This document shows positions 44,000 to 56,600 of a stretch of 64,000 bases of DNA, piece after piece (position 1 is the stretch's first letter; every line of letters starts with the position of its first letter). The position numbers and the translations under genes are program-made. Below the pieces are notes generated by a model that saw nothing but the letters and a program-made list of their open reading frames with translations, made no database searches and was not told where the DNA came from. Source of the DNA: Beta vulgaris subsp. vulgaris (lineage: Eukaryota > Streptophyta > Magnoliopsida > Caryophyllales > Amaranthaceae); NCBI RefSeq assembly GCF_026745355.1, contig NC_079209.1, forward strand, positions 36,024,200 to 36,088,199. The letters run 5' to 3'.

Positions 44000-45299
44000 G
44001 TCGAGCCTGGTTTTGCTCGTTTCGAGCTCGAGCCGAGCCTAAATTTTTTAGGCTCGATGAGCTTCGAGCTCGAGCCGAGCTCGAACTCATTCATTCTCGA
44101 GCCGAGCCGAGCCTGGGTATGTTCGGTCTCGGTTCGGCTCATTAACACCCCTACCCGCAACCCTTGTCACCCGAAAAAAAAAATTTGTTTTTGCATTTTA
44201 TAGTTCTAAATGTATCCAAAAACAATTACTGAGTATATGTTTATATTTGAGCATCATCAAAGTATAAAGAACATCACAAAATATAAATTCATGAAATGAA
44301 ATCAACAAGATCTGGATAAATTATCACAAATAAATCCAAAACAAAATCCGAGCGAATATTCTGGATAAATTATCACAAACAAAATTCTAAATCACTCATA
44401 AATCACTAGAAAAAATCCTAAATTTCAATTTTGGAACGAAAATACAAAAAAAAAAAAAAGAAATTCTAGATCTGAAACTGAACAATTGACACTTTCGGAA
44501 TTAAACAAAAAATTCTAGATCTGAACCTGGAAAATTCACGAAAAATTAAACACCTTCGCATTCTCCCTCCTTCGTTCTTGTTTGCGCCGCCGCCAGTCGA
44601 TGTCCCGTTGGTGCTTCGTTGTCGTTCCGGTGGCGTCGTTGCTGTGTCGCTGGTGCTTCGTTCCGATGTGCACGACGAGTGGTTTGTTCTACTGTTGTTC
44701 GTGCTTTGTTGTTTGGGTCGTCGCATTGTTGTTGTGTTGTTGTGTTGTTGTGGTATGTTCTGCCAGATAAGAAAGGAGGCAAGTGGGGTGGTGGTATGTG
44801 CGATGAGTGGCGAGTGGTGTGGTGGGCGCCGCGAGATTTGTGAGAGGAGATACAAGATTTGTGGTGGGGCTGCGAAGATTTGTGGTGGTGGGGTGAAGAT
44901 GTGAGGTGATGGTACCCAGACGAATGAGAGAGAAAGAGGGAGAGGTTAGAGTGAGGAGAGATAAAGATGAGAGAAAATGAGAGAATTATTAAAAATTTGG
45001 CGCTGCTATAGCTAGGTTTCATTATTTGTGAGCTCAATATAGCCCATAAGCCCGCGCGAGAATCAAATATAAAGGCCTGTGGGTTGACCCGAAACCGCAG
45101 CCCTTTATTACTTGTAGGGCTGCGGTTTTCAGCTAACCGCTGCCTTCACTAAAAGGGCTGCAATTTTTGCATTGACCGCAACCCTTCGTACATGAAGGGC
45201 TGCGATTTTTGGGCTAACCGCAGCCCTTCACTATTAAGGGTTGCGCTTTTTAAAAAATGCAGCCCTTCCGTTTTTTTCCACTAGTGATAACTATACTAG

Positions 45300-46110
45300 T
45301 CATGAAACTCTATGCATTTGAAAACTGAAAACATATAATCGACGTAAAATAAGATAATAGTGGATTTGTTCAAGGTATCTATGTGAAACGATAAGTTAAA
45401 TCAAGATAGCAATACTCCATTTAAGTTAATCGTTAATAAGTTATATTCAATTTGGAATTTATGTATCTTAGCCAAACTGAAAGAAATTGATGTTACATTA
45501 GATGAATGTATCAACATATGTCGGTAAAGTAACTGGGACTCTAAACATTTACTTAAATTGAACATGTTATAATTGGAATGAGTGTATTAATGTAAGTCCA
45601 TAAATTAATTCAAGATAATTACAATAGTCTACTTAAGTTAATCATCTTTAAGTTGAAAATCACTTAGGAACCGAAAGCATCTAATTCAAGTGCAACAGAT
45701 CTAGACCAGTGTAACTCAGTAGATTGGTTCAATATAACAATGCTTCATTTAAGTTAATCGTCTCTAAGTTAAATTCATATCATGGAACTCAAAACATCTA
45801 ATTTAAATCGAAACATACAAGTTGATATTTGATTAGATTGATGTATCAATGTAAGTCGATTAGGTAATTCAAGATGGCGTGAGTTCGTTTAAGATAATCA
45901 TCATTACGTTGTATTCATTTCGAGACTCAACATCCAATTGAATTAAAATGAGTTGTTATTGGATAGGACCAACAGATGTATCAGTGTAAGTTAATTAATT
46001 AACTTAATAGAGATAACAATACTCTATCTAAGGTAATCGTCTTTAAGTTAAATTTGTTTCGAAACCCAAATTATCTAATTGAATTGAAATAAGTAGTTAA
46101 TTATTGTTAC
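45300..46110. repeat. Degenerate tandem repeat, about 130-bp unit
   Basis: Recurring blocks in fixed order: ATGTATCAATGTAAGTCGAT, then AATTCAAGATAACAATACTC, TTAAGTTAATCGTCTTTAAG, TTCATTTCGAAACTCAAAAC and ATCTAATTGAATTGAAAT. About five or six copies with many differences run from about 45300 to 46110. No coding sequence. Confidence 0.7.
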
Positions 46111-46272
46111 TATGTCGTAGTAAACCTTATTGCTTATTAGTTAGATACTGATATGAAGCGAAAATTTGTATATGTAGTATACTATAAACTAACGTTTGTT
46201 ACTGATTAAGGCTTGTTATAACTTATATAAGTTCACTTAAGTGAATACAATGAAATTATTTTATAGCTGAGT

Positions 46273-49200
46273 TGAAACACCCCGATAATTCTCTCTTTTC
46301 ATAAATACCTTTTCAATATAAAACATAGAGAATTACCAAAGCATTATCGCTTGTGTGATAATGTATCGCCTTATTCAGAATTTTAATTTGCAGTGGAAAA
46401 CATGTAACTAAACTTCATACTTTAATATAATAAATAAATAAGTACTTAAAACCAAAAAAGCTATAAATATCTACTTCAAACCAGCTTATAATAATATATG
46501 TTCCTACTAAAGTAGTAAATATAATAATAAGTTACATAAGCTCTCCATTTCCAGATTTCCAAGGATGCAACATCTGCGAGCCTGTAAATGTCAATGCTCT
46601 AGAGAATCTGCTCACCAAAATGGGTCATCATAGGATCAATAAGGCATAGTCATGATCAACAATAACAAACAAAGCACGTAATCAGCAAAGCTGAGTGCTA
46701 CATAGTATACATAAACATTCCTAACATGATACTAATAAATTAAATAACGTGCAGGGATAAATAATAATATAACAATATAACATTTTGCAAATAACTTCTA
46801 CTGAACTAAACTTTAAACATCTTTTTAATGGAATAGTTATTGGACATGAGTTGTCTTATCTAAACTTGCCTTCACCTAGCAAGGCGAAATACGGGCGCTA
46901 CTTCGTATTTCAGAATGACTTGCGATATCGATGAACCTTTGAAAAATAATAGGGATGGTGATCAATCCATCTCCCAGAAAAAGTCATGGAACGCTCACCA
47001 TGTACCCAAACTCCTAATTGTCCAACTCTAGACGTGCACCAGTCTAATGTTTATTACTATCCAAGTTACACTTTACGTGATTTATAATTTATTACTTGTT
47101 ATGACACACACAAGTAACGTAGAAATATCAAATCAAACATTCACAGCTGAACTTCTTTTATTTTAGGATTTAATAAGCGATCACACAACTTACAATCCAA
47201 GTTACTTTCTTTAATTTCAATCTTTCTTATTTTGTTGAACCTAGCCAACTATCAATCTTACCTTTCAAAGGCATAACTTATCAACTTACCAAATAAGGCC
47301 CACAATCCTTATAAAGTAGTGAAAATAATATTATAAGGGAACACATGATTCAACATGATTCAATCTCAATAATATATTAATCCCCCCATGTGAATTAATA
47401 GCTAAAGTTCCCATCCACATGATTGCATCAATAATTCCATACAAACATGATAATCTTTAACTCATAATCATATGTTTGCACACAAGCATAAAACATGTAA
47501 AATTCAATCATACTAGAAATCACATATGAACTTATAAAGTTCCTATTCACGATACTGCAACTTTTCCCTCTTAAATCATGATAGGGAAATTCTATATGGT
47601 GACCCTTAACTTTTTTAAATTCTATTTGGTAGACAATTTTTATCTTTCCTCTCTTTGGTAACCCTCTATTTTATTTTTTGTATTTTCTTTGACCTTTTTT
47701 AAATAAAAATTGATTTTTTAATTACAAAAAACTAATTTTAAAATGAAAAAAAAAACTCAAACCCTCCCCCCCCACCATAACCACCCATCCTACCACCCCC
47801 TCTCCTCCCCTAGCCACCATCACCCACTTCCTCCTTCACTGCCAGCCACATCGGAAACCACCCACCCAGCCTACCGAAACCACCCCCACCCGTAGCACCC
47901 ACCAGCGTACCTAAACCACCCCCACCCGTAGCACCCACCAGCCTATTGAAACCACTCCTACCCGTAGCACCTAACCCAACCACCTATGTACCCCAATTCG
48001 AACCTCCCCACTCAATCGAACCCTCTCGCCGCCCCAAATTGAACAACCCCCACCCAGCCGAACCCTCTTGCCGCCCCAAATCGAACCACCCTCGCACCAA
48101 TTCGAACCACCCCCACCCCAGATTTCGAACTCAACTTCAACCACCACGGCACACCACCCTTGCCCCACCCAGCCGAACCCTCTTGCCGCCCCAAATCGAA
48201 CCACCCCCACACCAATTCGAACCATCCCCACCCCAGATTTCGAACTCAACTTCAACCCCAATTCGAACCATGGTGATTGATGAAGGTGGTGATGAGGGTG
48301 GGGTCGTCAGGGTTCGAAGGGGTTCGGGGGGTTTCGGTGGTGGCTTTAGGGGTCAGAGATGGGGTGGTCGGAGGTGGGGGGTTCGGGGATGGGGGTTTCA
48401 GGGGTGGGGGTGGTTGGGCAGGTTGGGGGGACAGGGGTGGCTGGGTTTTTTTTTTAAATTTCAAAATCAGTTTTTTGTAATTGTAAAATCAAATTTTTAA
48501 TTAAAAAATGATTTTAAAATGCAGTAAGGTCAAAGAAAACAAAAAAAAATAGAATAGAAGGTTACCAAATAGAGAAAAGTTAAAAATTGTCTACCAAATA
48601 GAATTTAAAAAGGTTGAGGGTCACCATATAGAATTTCTCATCATGATATTATATCACATAAAACATAGGTATGTACGTACCTTGTGTAAACTAATTGATA
48701 GGCCACCTTTAATCACTTAAAAGTCACCTAATGAATAATCTACGCCGAAAATAATCAATATAAATCAGAGTTAATACTCTAAATAAAATACTGCAACTTT
48801 AAAATACTTTAAATCCCCTTTTAAAATATTTAAAATTTATTTTTACTATTAAAACTTCAATTACTTTTAATATCTAGCATAGTACTCCATACTAGTAATT
48901 AAAATCCTTAAAACTCCATTATTAAAGCCCTTTCTAAAATTCCAGCAACTTATAAAATTATAAATCTCTCGTTATACATACATAAACATGCTTAAATTCA
49001 TAATTTAAAACAATCTCATAGTTTATAACATGCTACTATGATTTTTCAGTATTTAACACCCTAAAAATCCATGCTTTGATAATTAAAAACTCAATCTAAA
49101 AACAATAATCAAATCTGAAATTTTATTTTTTTTAATACATAATATATATAAATCAATATTAATCATTAAAACAGTAAATTAAAGTTAATAATCATGATTA

Positions 49201-49560
49201 GTACTAAAATAAAACATAAAAACATGATTTTTAATTGAAACTTGAGGGAGAAGAAAAGAAATTAACCAACAAATCAAGGAAACAAGAAGGACAAGGGTAC
49301 TAGCGCCCCCTAGCAGTGGCGGCAGTAACAACAACACGGTGGTGATGGTGGTGAAAATTGTGGTGTTGTGACATTTCTTGGCGAAGAAGAAAGCGTTGCT
49401 TGAAGAAGAAGAAAGGAAATTTGAGAGAAAGCAAAATCACATGGAAGCGGAGAGAGAAAAAGTGGCCGACTAGTATGAGGAAGGAGAGAGAGAATAAATT
49501 TTTGTGTGGTAAAATAATTGGGTCTACGGTATTTATAAAGAGGCGTTCAATCCGCAGGCT
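46273..49560 (-). mobile_element. Gy1/Gy2-family gypsy LTR relic (minus strand), split by a Mutator-like element
   Basis: On the minus strand the end reads ATTATCGGGGTGTTTCA at 46273 and matches the Gy1/Gy2 LTR 3' end (GCGATAATGC, CTGAATAAGGCGATACATTATC). Blocks GGTACGTACATACC (48670-48683) and AGGCTGCATTG-like flanks follow the Gy2 LTR in order. A minus-strand TATA (CTTTATAAATACC) lies at about 49533. No primer site or polypurine tract adjoins it, so it is a solo or truncated LTR. The right boundary is uncertain (49560-49915). Confidence 0.7.
47584..48639. mobile_element. Mutator-like element with long terminal inverted repeats
   Basis: Perfect 9-bp duplications ATCATGATA flank it (47575-47583 and 48640-48648). 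The tips GGGAAATTCTATATGGTGAC and (reverse complement) GAGAAATTCTATATGGTGAC extend into inverted repeats of at least 60 bp, nearly identical. The interior (47760-48440) is unusually C-rich on the left and G-rich on the right. It has a repeated segment (CCGAACCCTCTTGCCGCCCC at 48058 and 48172; CCACCCCAGATTTCGAACTC). Pro-rich frames here are repeat translations. Confidence 0.9.
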
Positions 49561-49915
49561 GTCTTTCGTACCTTTTCTAAAAGCGCGTACCACGTGTGAT
49601 TGTGCGTCACACAGGATGTTGCGCCTGGCGCACCCGGCACGTGATGCCCAATTTCCTTTTCCCTATAAATAGGCTCTCATTTCCCGTCACAAGGGCACGA
49701 TATTTAATATAATTCTCATACACTTTATTATTCTAAATACACTCGTGCTCATCATCTCGTACCTCCACATACTAAACAAACACAATCAAACACAAACACT
49801 TTTCTGGTTTTATTGATCTTTTGGCTTCAAGATTGCTCCTCCTGAAGGTCGTTACGCTCTCTTACCTAGGCTGCATAATTCCTTTTATTATAATACCTTG
49901 AAGTTACTAATGATT
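49560..49915. other. Unassigned segment with a plus-strand TATA box
   Basis: Between two gypsy LTRs lies a stretch with CCCTATAAATAGGC (about 49662), a GC-richer upstream part (GTTGCGCCTGGCGCACCCGG) and a downstream leader-like sequence. It could be the U3 of the LTR to its left or part of another LTR. I could not find matching ends. Confidence 0.4.
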
Positions 49916-52900
49916 TATAACACCCCTGAATTTCGAGTGATTAATTAAATTAAATAATATTAAAATTCTATAGAAAATTCGGCAGAGTCCCATTTGAAAT
50001 ATGGATTGCCTAAAATTTAATTTAGGACTGGTGTCCGAATTATAAACTTGTTTCAACAAATAAGAAATCCATATCCCAAATTCCTAACAACTCCACCCAG
50101 CTCAAATGCCAACGTAAAACTTGTATAATTACTCGAAATCCAAACGTGTTATTCCACGATTATTACGAGAATAATCGCTAAGGAAGAACTACCTGTACCC
50201 CATTAAATTAAAGCTTAGTTTAAACTATTACAACCCAACTGAATAAAGATTTAGGTGGATTAATATTTACAACCCTAAGTCTCAAAATATTGATTATATA
50301 TAAGAAATGCACCAAAAAAGAACTATTATAATTATGTTTACACAAAACTAGTGGACGTTGCTCTCCGCCCATACCCCGACTCTAAGCCTTCATGTACCTG
50401 CATATATCAGGCATGTAATATCAACTAAACAGGCTGAGCAAGATTCAATGTTGTAAAGCCAAATACATATGCAAGTAGGGCTGTGCAAAAAAATCCGATC
50501 CGGTTATCCGTTGATCCATCCGATTTTTCGGATATCCGATCTGGTTTTAATTTTCGGATATTTCGGATCGGATACCCGAAAAAATTGTCGGTTTTTCGGA
50601 TCGGATACGGATCATATTTTTGACATGTCGGATATCCGAAACCCGAAATTTTTTATTTTGTAAAACGTTTTCAGATGGGCTGCACACAAATAGTAGTTCA
50701 ATACCGCAATAGGTAATAGTAGACTAGCAGTAGACATGAATTTTTGAAAAGCCGTGACCCTAGTTCTCTCTCTTCACTTCACGGCTGGCGCATGCCGGTG
50801 CCGTTGACTGAAATGGAACGAACTGCGGGTAAGTTCTCAACTCTCTCTCATTTTTTTTGTGCAGATTTTATGAGAACTGGAGATTTTTTGAAATTTTTTT
50901 GTGCATATTTGTCGTAAGATAGCGGTTTTTTTGTGCAGGTTTTTCGAATTTTTTTTATTCTCTCTTCTTCAGACTACAGTGCAAAATTGTAGATTCGTCC
51001 TACTTGAAAAAAAATTTGTCACTTGTCTGGAGATTATTGTAAAATTTGATCATTAGTTGATTCTTTTCCTTCATGTGTGAGCATTATTTAATCAGTCTCG
51101 AGAAATGAGAGTGTACTATTTTCTTTGCCATACATATGTAAATAATGTAATTTAAATGGGGATATGGGCTACCCACTATCCAATTGTCCATGGATTATAA
51201 GCAATTAAGCGGTGGGCCAATGGGCAGATCAAGTGAAATTAACGTTTCAGATCAATCTTCGGACCGGATATCGGATATGATCCGATCCGAAATCCGGATA
51301 TCTGGATGTTTGGCGATCCGAAAATTAGGATATCCGAAATTTCGGATCGAATTGGATCCGATATCCGATAATGCACAGCCGTATATGCAAGTATGATGCA
51401 TAAATTGTATCCTACAAATCATTTATTTTTGCAACCGCAATACTAAATAAAAACATTATAGAACATTTTTCTTCATTTCTTTTTCAAACCAAATACTTTT
51501 CATTTTCTTTGCTAAAACAATTTCTTTCATAATCTTAGAATCATAAATCTATGGAATGGAACGAACTTTCTTTGTCATTGGACTAGCTAAGCCCTCCGGG
51601 AAACTCTTAGACAAAGACCCCTAATGTGCACACCCCACTAACGGCGAAACCATAGTAGAAGATCTAAGTCCGAGGTGGTCAACGCAAACTATTCTGTAAT
51701 GTCGAGACCATCCCGACAAGGTTCCAATTCCTTGAGACACCACAAAGGCAATCCCGAACGTTTTAAAAACATAAAACTATCCATAAACCTTTTTCTGTAA
51801 TTTAATGTTTGAAAACAAAATGTCTGTATTAGGAGTAACATCCTCCTATTCAAATCAATCTCAACTCAAGAGAGATACATACCTTTATAATATTTTCTCG
51901 TAACTATGAAAGTTTTAGTTTAAATCTTATCTTTACTAGACCTTTCTTGTAACTATTAAAAATTTGAGTAAGAAATCTTACCTTTTAAACTATAGCAACC
52001 CAACTAGCTCAGTCAATACGGCTCCCCTATGAAACCGGGATCTACAATATAAACATACATGTACTTAATAAATATTAAATAAATTTGGCTAAAATAGTTA
52101 ATGAGCTTTTATTAACTTTATAAAACATTAACCCCTTTTTTGTATTTTTATATAAAAGTAAGTATAACTAATTCTTATAACTTAATTACTTAAACCGACA
52201 TTTACCTTTGATTACGAAAGTAATTAATACCAACAATACTAAAATATCCCTTAGTTTATATTGAATCAACAATAATATTCCTATAATACATTTAGACACT
52301 CAAAAATCCATTAGTAAAACATTCATAAGAAAACATTGAAACTTAAAACGCTCGAAACTAACTATACTTTTTTATCAATTTCAGCAGATCTAAATCAAGC
52401 GTTTCTTGAACTTATCTTAGATAAAATTTCAATACGAACAACTTGTATGAAACGGTATTTTTGCTAAAAATTCCCAAAAACTACTTAAAATGGCATTTTA
52501 CGAAACTGACAGGTAATTTATATGAATTACACCATAATTTTCTTTGAACAACAAGTCTACTCAACATTCTATTAATCTAAACTAACTACTAAACACCTAA
52601 ATAAACATTATATTCATTTAATCCCACACCCAAATAATTAAAATCAAAACCCCCAATTCAATTTCATCAACAGAAACCCTAACTTCATAATTTTAAAGAA
52701 AACTTAAATTAGTTGAGGAATTTAACTTACCCACTAATATAGAAAATTGGGGATGAAAAATAACTTATAAAACGCCCGTAATACGAGCCCCAGACGCTCC
52801 AAAATACAGCAGCAACAACCCCTTTTCTCTCCCCTTGCGCCGCCCACTTTTATGGTGTCGCTTCTGGTGGTGGTTGTGGTTACAGGTCGTCGACAACAGT

Positions 52901-53234
52901 GGTGGTTGTGTGGTGAAGGAGGAATATGTTGAAGGACTTGAAAGAATGAGATGGTCGAACGATGGTGAAGAACGTATATATGAGGTTTTCTTTGTTTTTC
53001 TTTTTTTTTTTCTTGTTTTATTTTTCCCATTCCCCCCTTCTTTACATATATGTGAGTATTCTCTCTTATTACTATTAAGTTAAAAATTATTCACTAAATT
53101 TTCCCTATTACAACCATATAAATTATTTACAAGGTAATTCCTAAAGATAAATAAATTTAATATTGAATAACCTAAAATAAATAATATAGTTAATAAAATA
53201 AATAATAAACTTTTTCAAAAATTGGAGTATTACA
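49916..53234 (-). mobile_element. Gy3 gypsy 3' LTR (minus strand), split by a hAT
   Basis: On the minus strand it starts TGTAATACTCCAATTT (ending at 53234) and finishes GGGGTGTTATA (49916), with CCGAATTTTCTATAGAA and GACTCTGCCG near that end, typical of Tekay/Del LTRs. The polypurine tract AAGGAGGATAGAT (53235-53247, minus strand), preceded by CGAGGACGAAACTTATTTT, marks the LTR start. It differs in sequence from the Gy1/Gy2 LTRs. A hAT at 50476-51383 interrupts it. Confidence 0.82.
50476..51383. mobile_element. hAT-type element (TAGGGCTGTGCA tips)
   Basis: Perfect 8-bp duplications TATGCAAG flank it (50468-50475 and 51384-51391). The tips are TAGGGCTGTGCA and (reverse complement) TACGGCTGTGCA. 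Both ends carry dense CGGATATCCGATCCG palindromic motifs (50494-50650 and 51255-51370). No transposase in the 908 bp. Confidence 0.93.
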
Positions 53235-53654
53235 ATCTATCCTCCTTAAAATAAGTTTCGTCCTCGAAACTTGAAAAAATTCTTAAACTCATAGCGAAAA
53301 TCCTATCACTTTTCAAATATTTAGCTCATTAACTTCATATGTTTTGCCAACTATCTATTATCAAAGTACGAAAGATAATAACTAAAAATTATCAATCTTC
53401 CAAATAAACTATCACACTAGCATTTTATCAACATGCCAGTAAGTTTCAAGTAGGATACAACACTTAATACAAGTAAAAAATTATCTTTAAATACTAAGAA
53501 TTGAAATAAAATCATACCAATTCCACCCTCCCTAAATGATTCGTTATGTCCTCGTAACTGTAAGCGTACCTATTAAAATAGGTGGAGATATTGAGATCGC
53601 ATCGCATCCTCGGATTCCCAACTAAGCTCATCCTCCTTGTGGTTCGACCACAAT
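53235..53654 (-). pseudogene. Gy3 integrase carboxyl tail and 3' internal region
   Basis: On the minus strand 53580-53650 reads WSNHKEDELSWESEDAMRS, the chromodomain-like end of the integrase. The rest to 53235 is the untranslated part and polypurine tract. The split Trp codon continues in the segment at 61439, on the other side of Gy2. Confidence 0.85.
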
Positions 53655-56600
53655 TGTAATCCCCCATAATTTTAAAGGATTTTATAAATATATTTTAGTA
53701 TTTATATATTTATATTTAAACATTATTGAGTTTTAAATAATTTGATTATTTAAAAAAAGTTGACTATTTTAAAAGTCAAATGAAACTATTTTAACGATTT
53801 AAAAAAGTTAAAAATATTTTATTTAGGCATGCTTTGAAAAACGTTTGAAATACTAATTTGACTTGGAAAAGAAGTTTAAGTGGGCTTGAGGAACCCAAAA
53901 TTTTAAATAGATGAGGAAAAAGGAGTTATATTGATGTTAGAAGTGCTACTTTACTTATCCTATTCATCATCAAACTTTAAATGAGCCCAATCTCCTTTTT
54001 CCTAAGCCCAAAAGGAAGTCTCCTTATAAATATTTTAATACCCAATTATTTTATTCCACACAAAGATTATTTTCTCTCTCCTCACACTCAAGAATTTCGG
54101 CCCTCTCTATTCTCTCTTTCCTCACGGTTTTCTTTCCCTCCCTTCACTCGTTTTTCTTCTCTCACCCGAATCTGATTGTCCAGATTTCTCATAGTTTCGT
54201 TTATTTTTAGCCAAAACTTCCGTCTTAGAAATTGTAGATATTGAAAATTTATTGAACTTAGGCTCAACAATCACTCAATTACGATTATTATTCTATCAGT
54301 TATGACCTCTGCAGGTTTTGTAATTTTGCTGCCATATTTCACTCGTGTTTTCGGTATTTCACTATTTTTCTCCCTTTTTCTTTTGATTCTTTTCCTCGTT
54401 TTCTTATATATTGATTTCATATATATTGATTTAATATTTCTAAGTATTATTTTGATAAATTATTGTTTAAAGATTGTATCTTTAATTATTTCTGATTATA
54501 TGTTGATATTATTAAGGAAAAGAATTTCATATTTAATATTTTATGTTCAAGATGAGATTTAAATATTAAAGTATTGATTTTTGAGGTTTTAAAATCCTAT
54601 TTTAGTAGTACCATATTTTAGGGTTTGAAATATATAATCTTTGGTGTCAAAAGAATTTTAGAAAAGGTTTTGACACGTTTTTAAGTGAAGTTTTATTGCT
54701 GTAAATTTATTGGTGTATTGATATATCGATGTTTTGTATTTTGTTAGGCGGAGTTTATTCCCTAGGCAACTTTTAGAGCAGAAAAGTGGCCTTTCAGATT
54801 GTCTACATAAGGTAAGTACATACCTGTGTGCTATCTGATTAGTATCATGATTTAAGGAGAAATAATTTTAGTATCATGTATAGGAACTTATTAAGTTCAT
54901 ATGTGATTTCTGCTATTATTGATTGTTACATGTTTATGTCTGTGTGCAAGCATGTGATTTTGAGATTTTATTATGAGTAAAGATTTTCATGTTTGTATGG
55001 AATGATTGATGCAAGCATGTGAAAGGGAATTTTATTTATTAATTCATATGAGGAATTAATATTTGTTAGTGAAAGTATTGGGTCAGACCGTCTGATCAAA
55101 TACTAACTGTCAGACGGGCTGACCCAAATGAAAAAAAATACCAATCTCCTTCACGCATCATCATCATTTGTCAGAGTGTTCATGGCCGCTCGAACGCCAT
55201 CTCTTCGACACTAAACACTAATTTCGGGAAGAAAAAAAATTGAGACAAAAATAGAGAGGAGAGAGAAAATGGAGGAAAGTGAAGTAAAAAAAAAAACATA
55301 CCTGTACTCCCAAGTCAGGAAACCAGATTTGTAGAGGAGAAAGTGCAAAGGTTCCTAGTAATTGAAGACTTCATAATTTTGGAGCATAATTGTGGATTGA
55401 ATCGTTCAATTGGCTACTTCTTGGAAATTTTGGTGGTTTGTTTATTTGGCAAGCGTCCCCTCCAAACTACTCTTAAAGGTATTATTTTTCATTTTCAGTT
55501 GTTTTTCTTTCATTTGGTATTCTGTGTTCTTTCAGTTGGTGTGTAAATTCTTTCAGCCTTGGTCTTCTGTGTTCTTTCAGTTGGTGTGTAAATTTTTCCA
55601 GCTTGTGTTGTTTTTCTTTCATTTGGTCTTTTGAACAAAAATTGAAACCAACTGAAAAAAATTTGAAACCAACTGAAAAAAAATTGAAACCAACTGAAAG
55701 TCGTCCGACCAAATAATATGGTCGGACGAGTCTGACCCAATACCTTCTCTATTTATTATAGGGGTTGAATTTTTGTTATTCATATGTTCCCTTATATATT
55801 ATTTTTTCACTACTTTATGAGGACTGTGGGCCTTTTTTGATATGTTGATAAATTTGATAAATATATATTATGTAAAGATAAGTTTGATTGTTGGCTAGGT
55901 TCAACAAATAAGATGAATTGGGATTGAAGGAAGATAATCGTGGGTTGTAAGTTGTGATCACTTATTAAATCCTCAGATAAAAGAAGTTCAGTTGTGATTA
56001 TTTGGTTGTTATCTTTATGATTGCTTGTATATGTGTTATAACAAGTGATAATTGGTAATTAACGTAAAGTGTAACGATAATAGTTGTAGACTTTAAACCA
56101 GTGCACGTCTAGAGTTGGACATTGCGAGTTGGAGTACATGGTGGTAGCCCATGGCTTTTTCTAGGAGATAGATTAATCACCATCCCTCGTTTATTTTCAA
56201 AGGTTCCTCGATATTGCAAGTCATTCTGGAATACGAAGTCGCGCCCGTATTTCGTCTTCTTAATGAAGGCATTGGTGGTAGGACAACTCGGCCCAATAAC
56301 TATTCCATTAGAATAATAAAAAGATGTTAGAGTTTAGTTCAGTAAAACTTGTCTGCAGAATCTCATATGATTATACTATTATTTATCCCTACATGTTATT
56401 TATTTAGTATCATGCTAGGAATGCTTATGTTTTAGTATGTAGTACTCAGCTTTGCTGATTACGTGCTTTGTTTGTGTGTGTGATCATGGCTTTGCCTTAT
56501 TGATCCTGTGATGCTCCATTTTGGTGAGCAGATTCAGTATAGTATTGACATTACAGGTTCGCAGATGTGCGTCATTGGGAATCTAGAATGGAGAGAATGT

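Larger units (their letters stand above)
41674..44153. mobile_element. hAT-type element (TAGGGGTGTTAATGAGCC tips) with captured sequence
   Basis: The tips are TAGAGGTGTTAATGAGCC and (reverse complement) TAGGGGTGTTAATGAGCC. The flanks CCCACAGC (41666-41673) and CCCGCAAC (44154-44161) agree at 6 of 8 positions, as for an old hAT duplication. Subterminal GAGCTCGAGCCGAG / CTCGGCTCG repeats lie at 41715-41885 and 43983-44150. The interior holds five USE-TATA modules (41942-42717), a CACTA end (42886-43310) and a copia fragment (43640-43999). No transposase. Confidence 0.85.
41548..45286. mobile_element. Non-autonomous CACTA, family F (CCGCAGCCCTT), with nested hAT
   Basis: The tips are CACTAGTGGAAAAAAACGG and (reverse complement) the same sequence, flanked by AAA (41545-41547) and ATA (45287-45289), an imperfect 3-bp duplication. 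Subterminal AAGGGCTGCGGTTTT / AACCGCAGCCCTT copies lie at 41575-41665 and 45085-45270. A hAT (41674-44153) occupies much of the left interior. The right interior (44500-45000) is a GT-rich block with low-complexity frames (Val/Cys- or Ser/His-rich), not a recognised gene. Confidence 0.85.

Noticed and set aside
44466..45037. Frames of 129-163 residues on the minus strand and 108 on the plus strand
   Set aside because: GT/CA-biased sequence inside a CACTA, open in several frames at once; no domain recognised.
47946..48500. 184-residue Pro/His/Arg-rich frame that could suggest a cell-wall or extensin-like protein
   Set aside because: Lies wholly inside a Mutator-like element with repeated C-rich units; composition flips to Gly/Trp-rich halfway, and frames are open on both strands, as expected from base skew.
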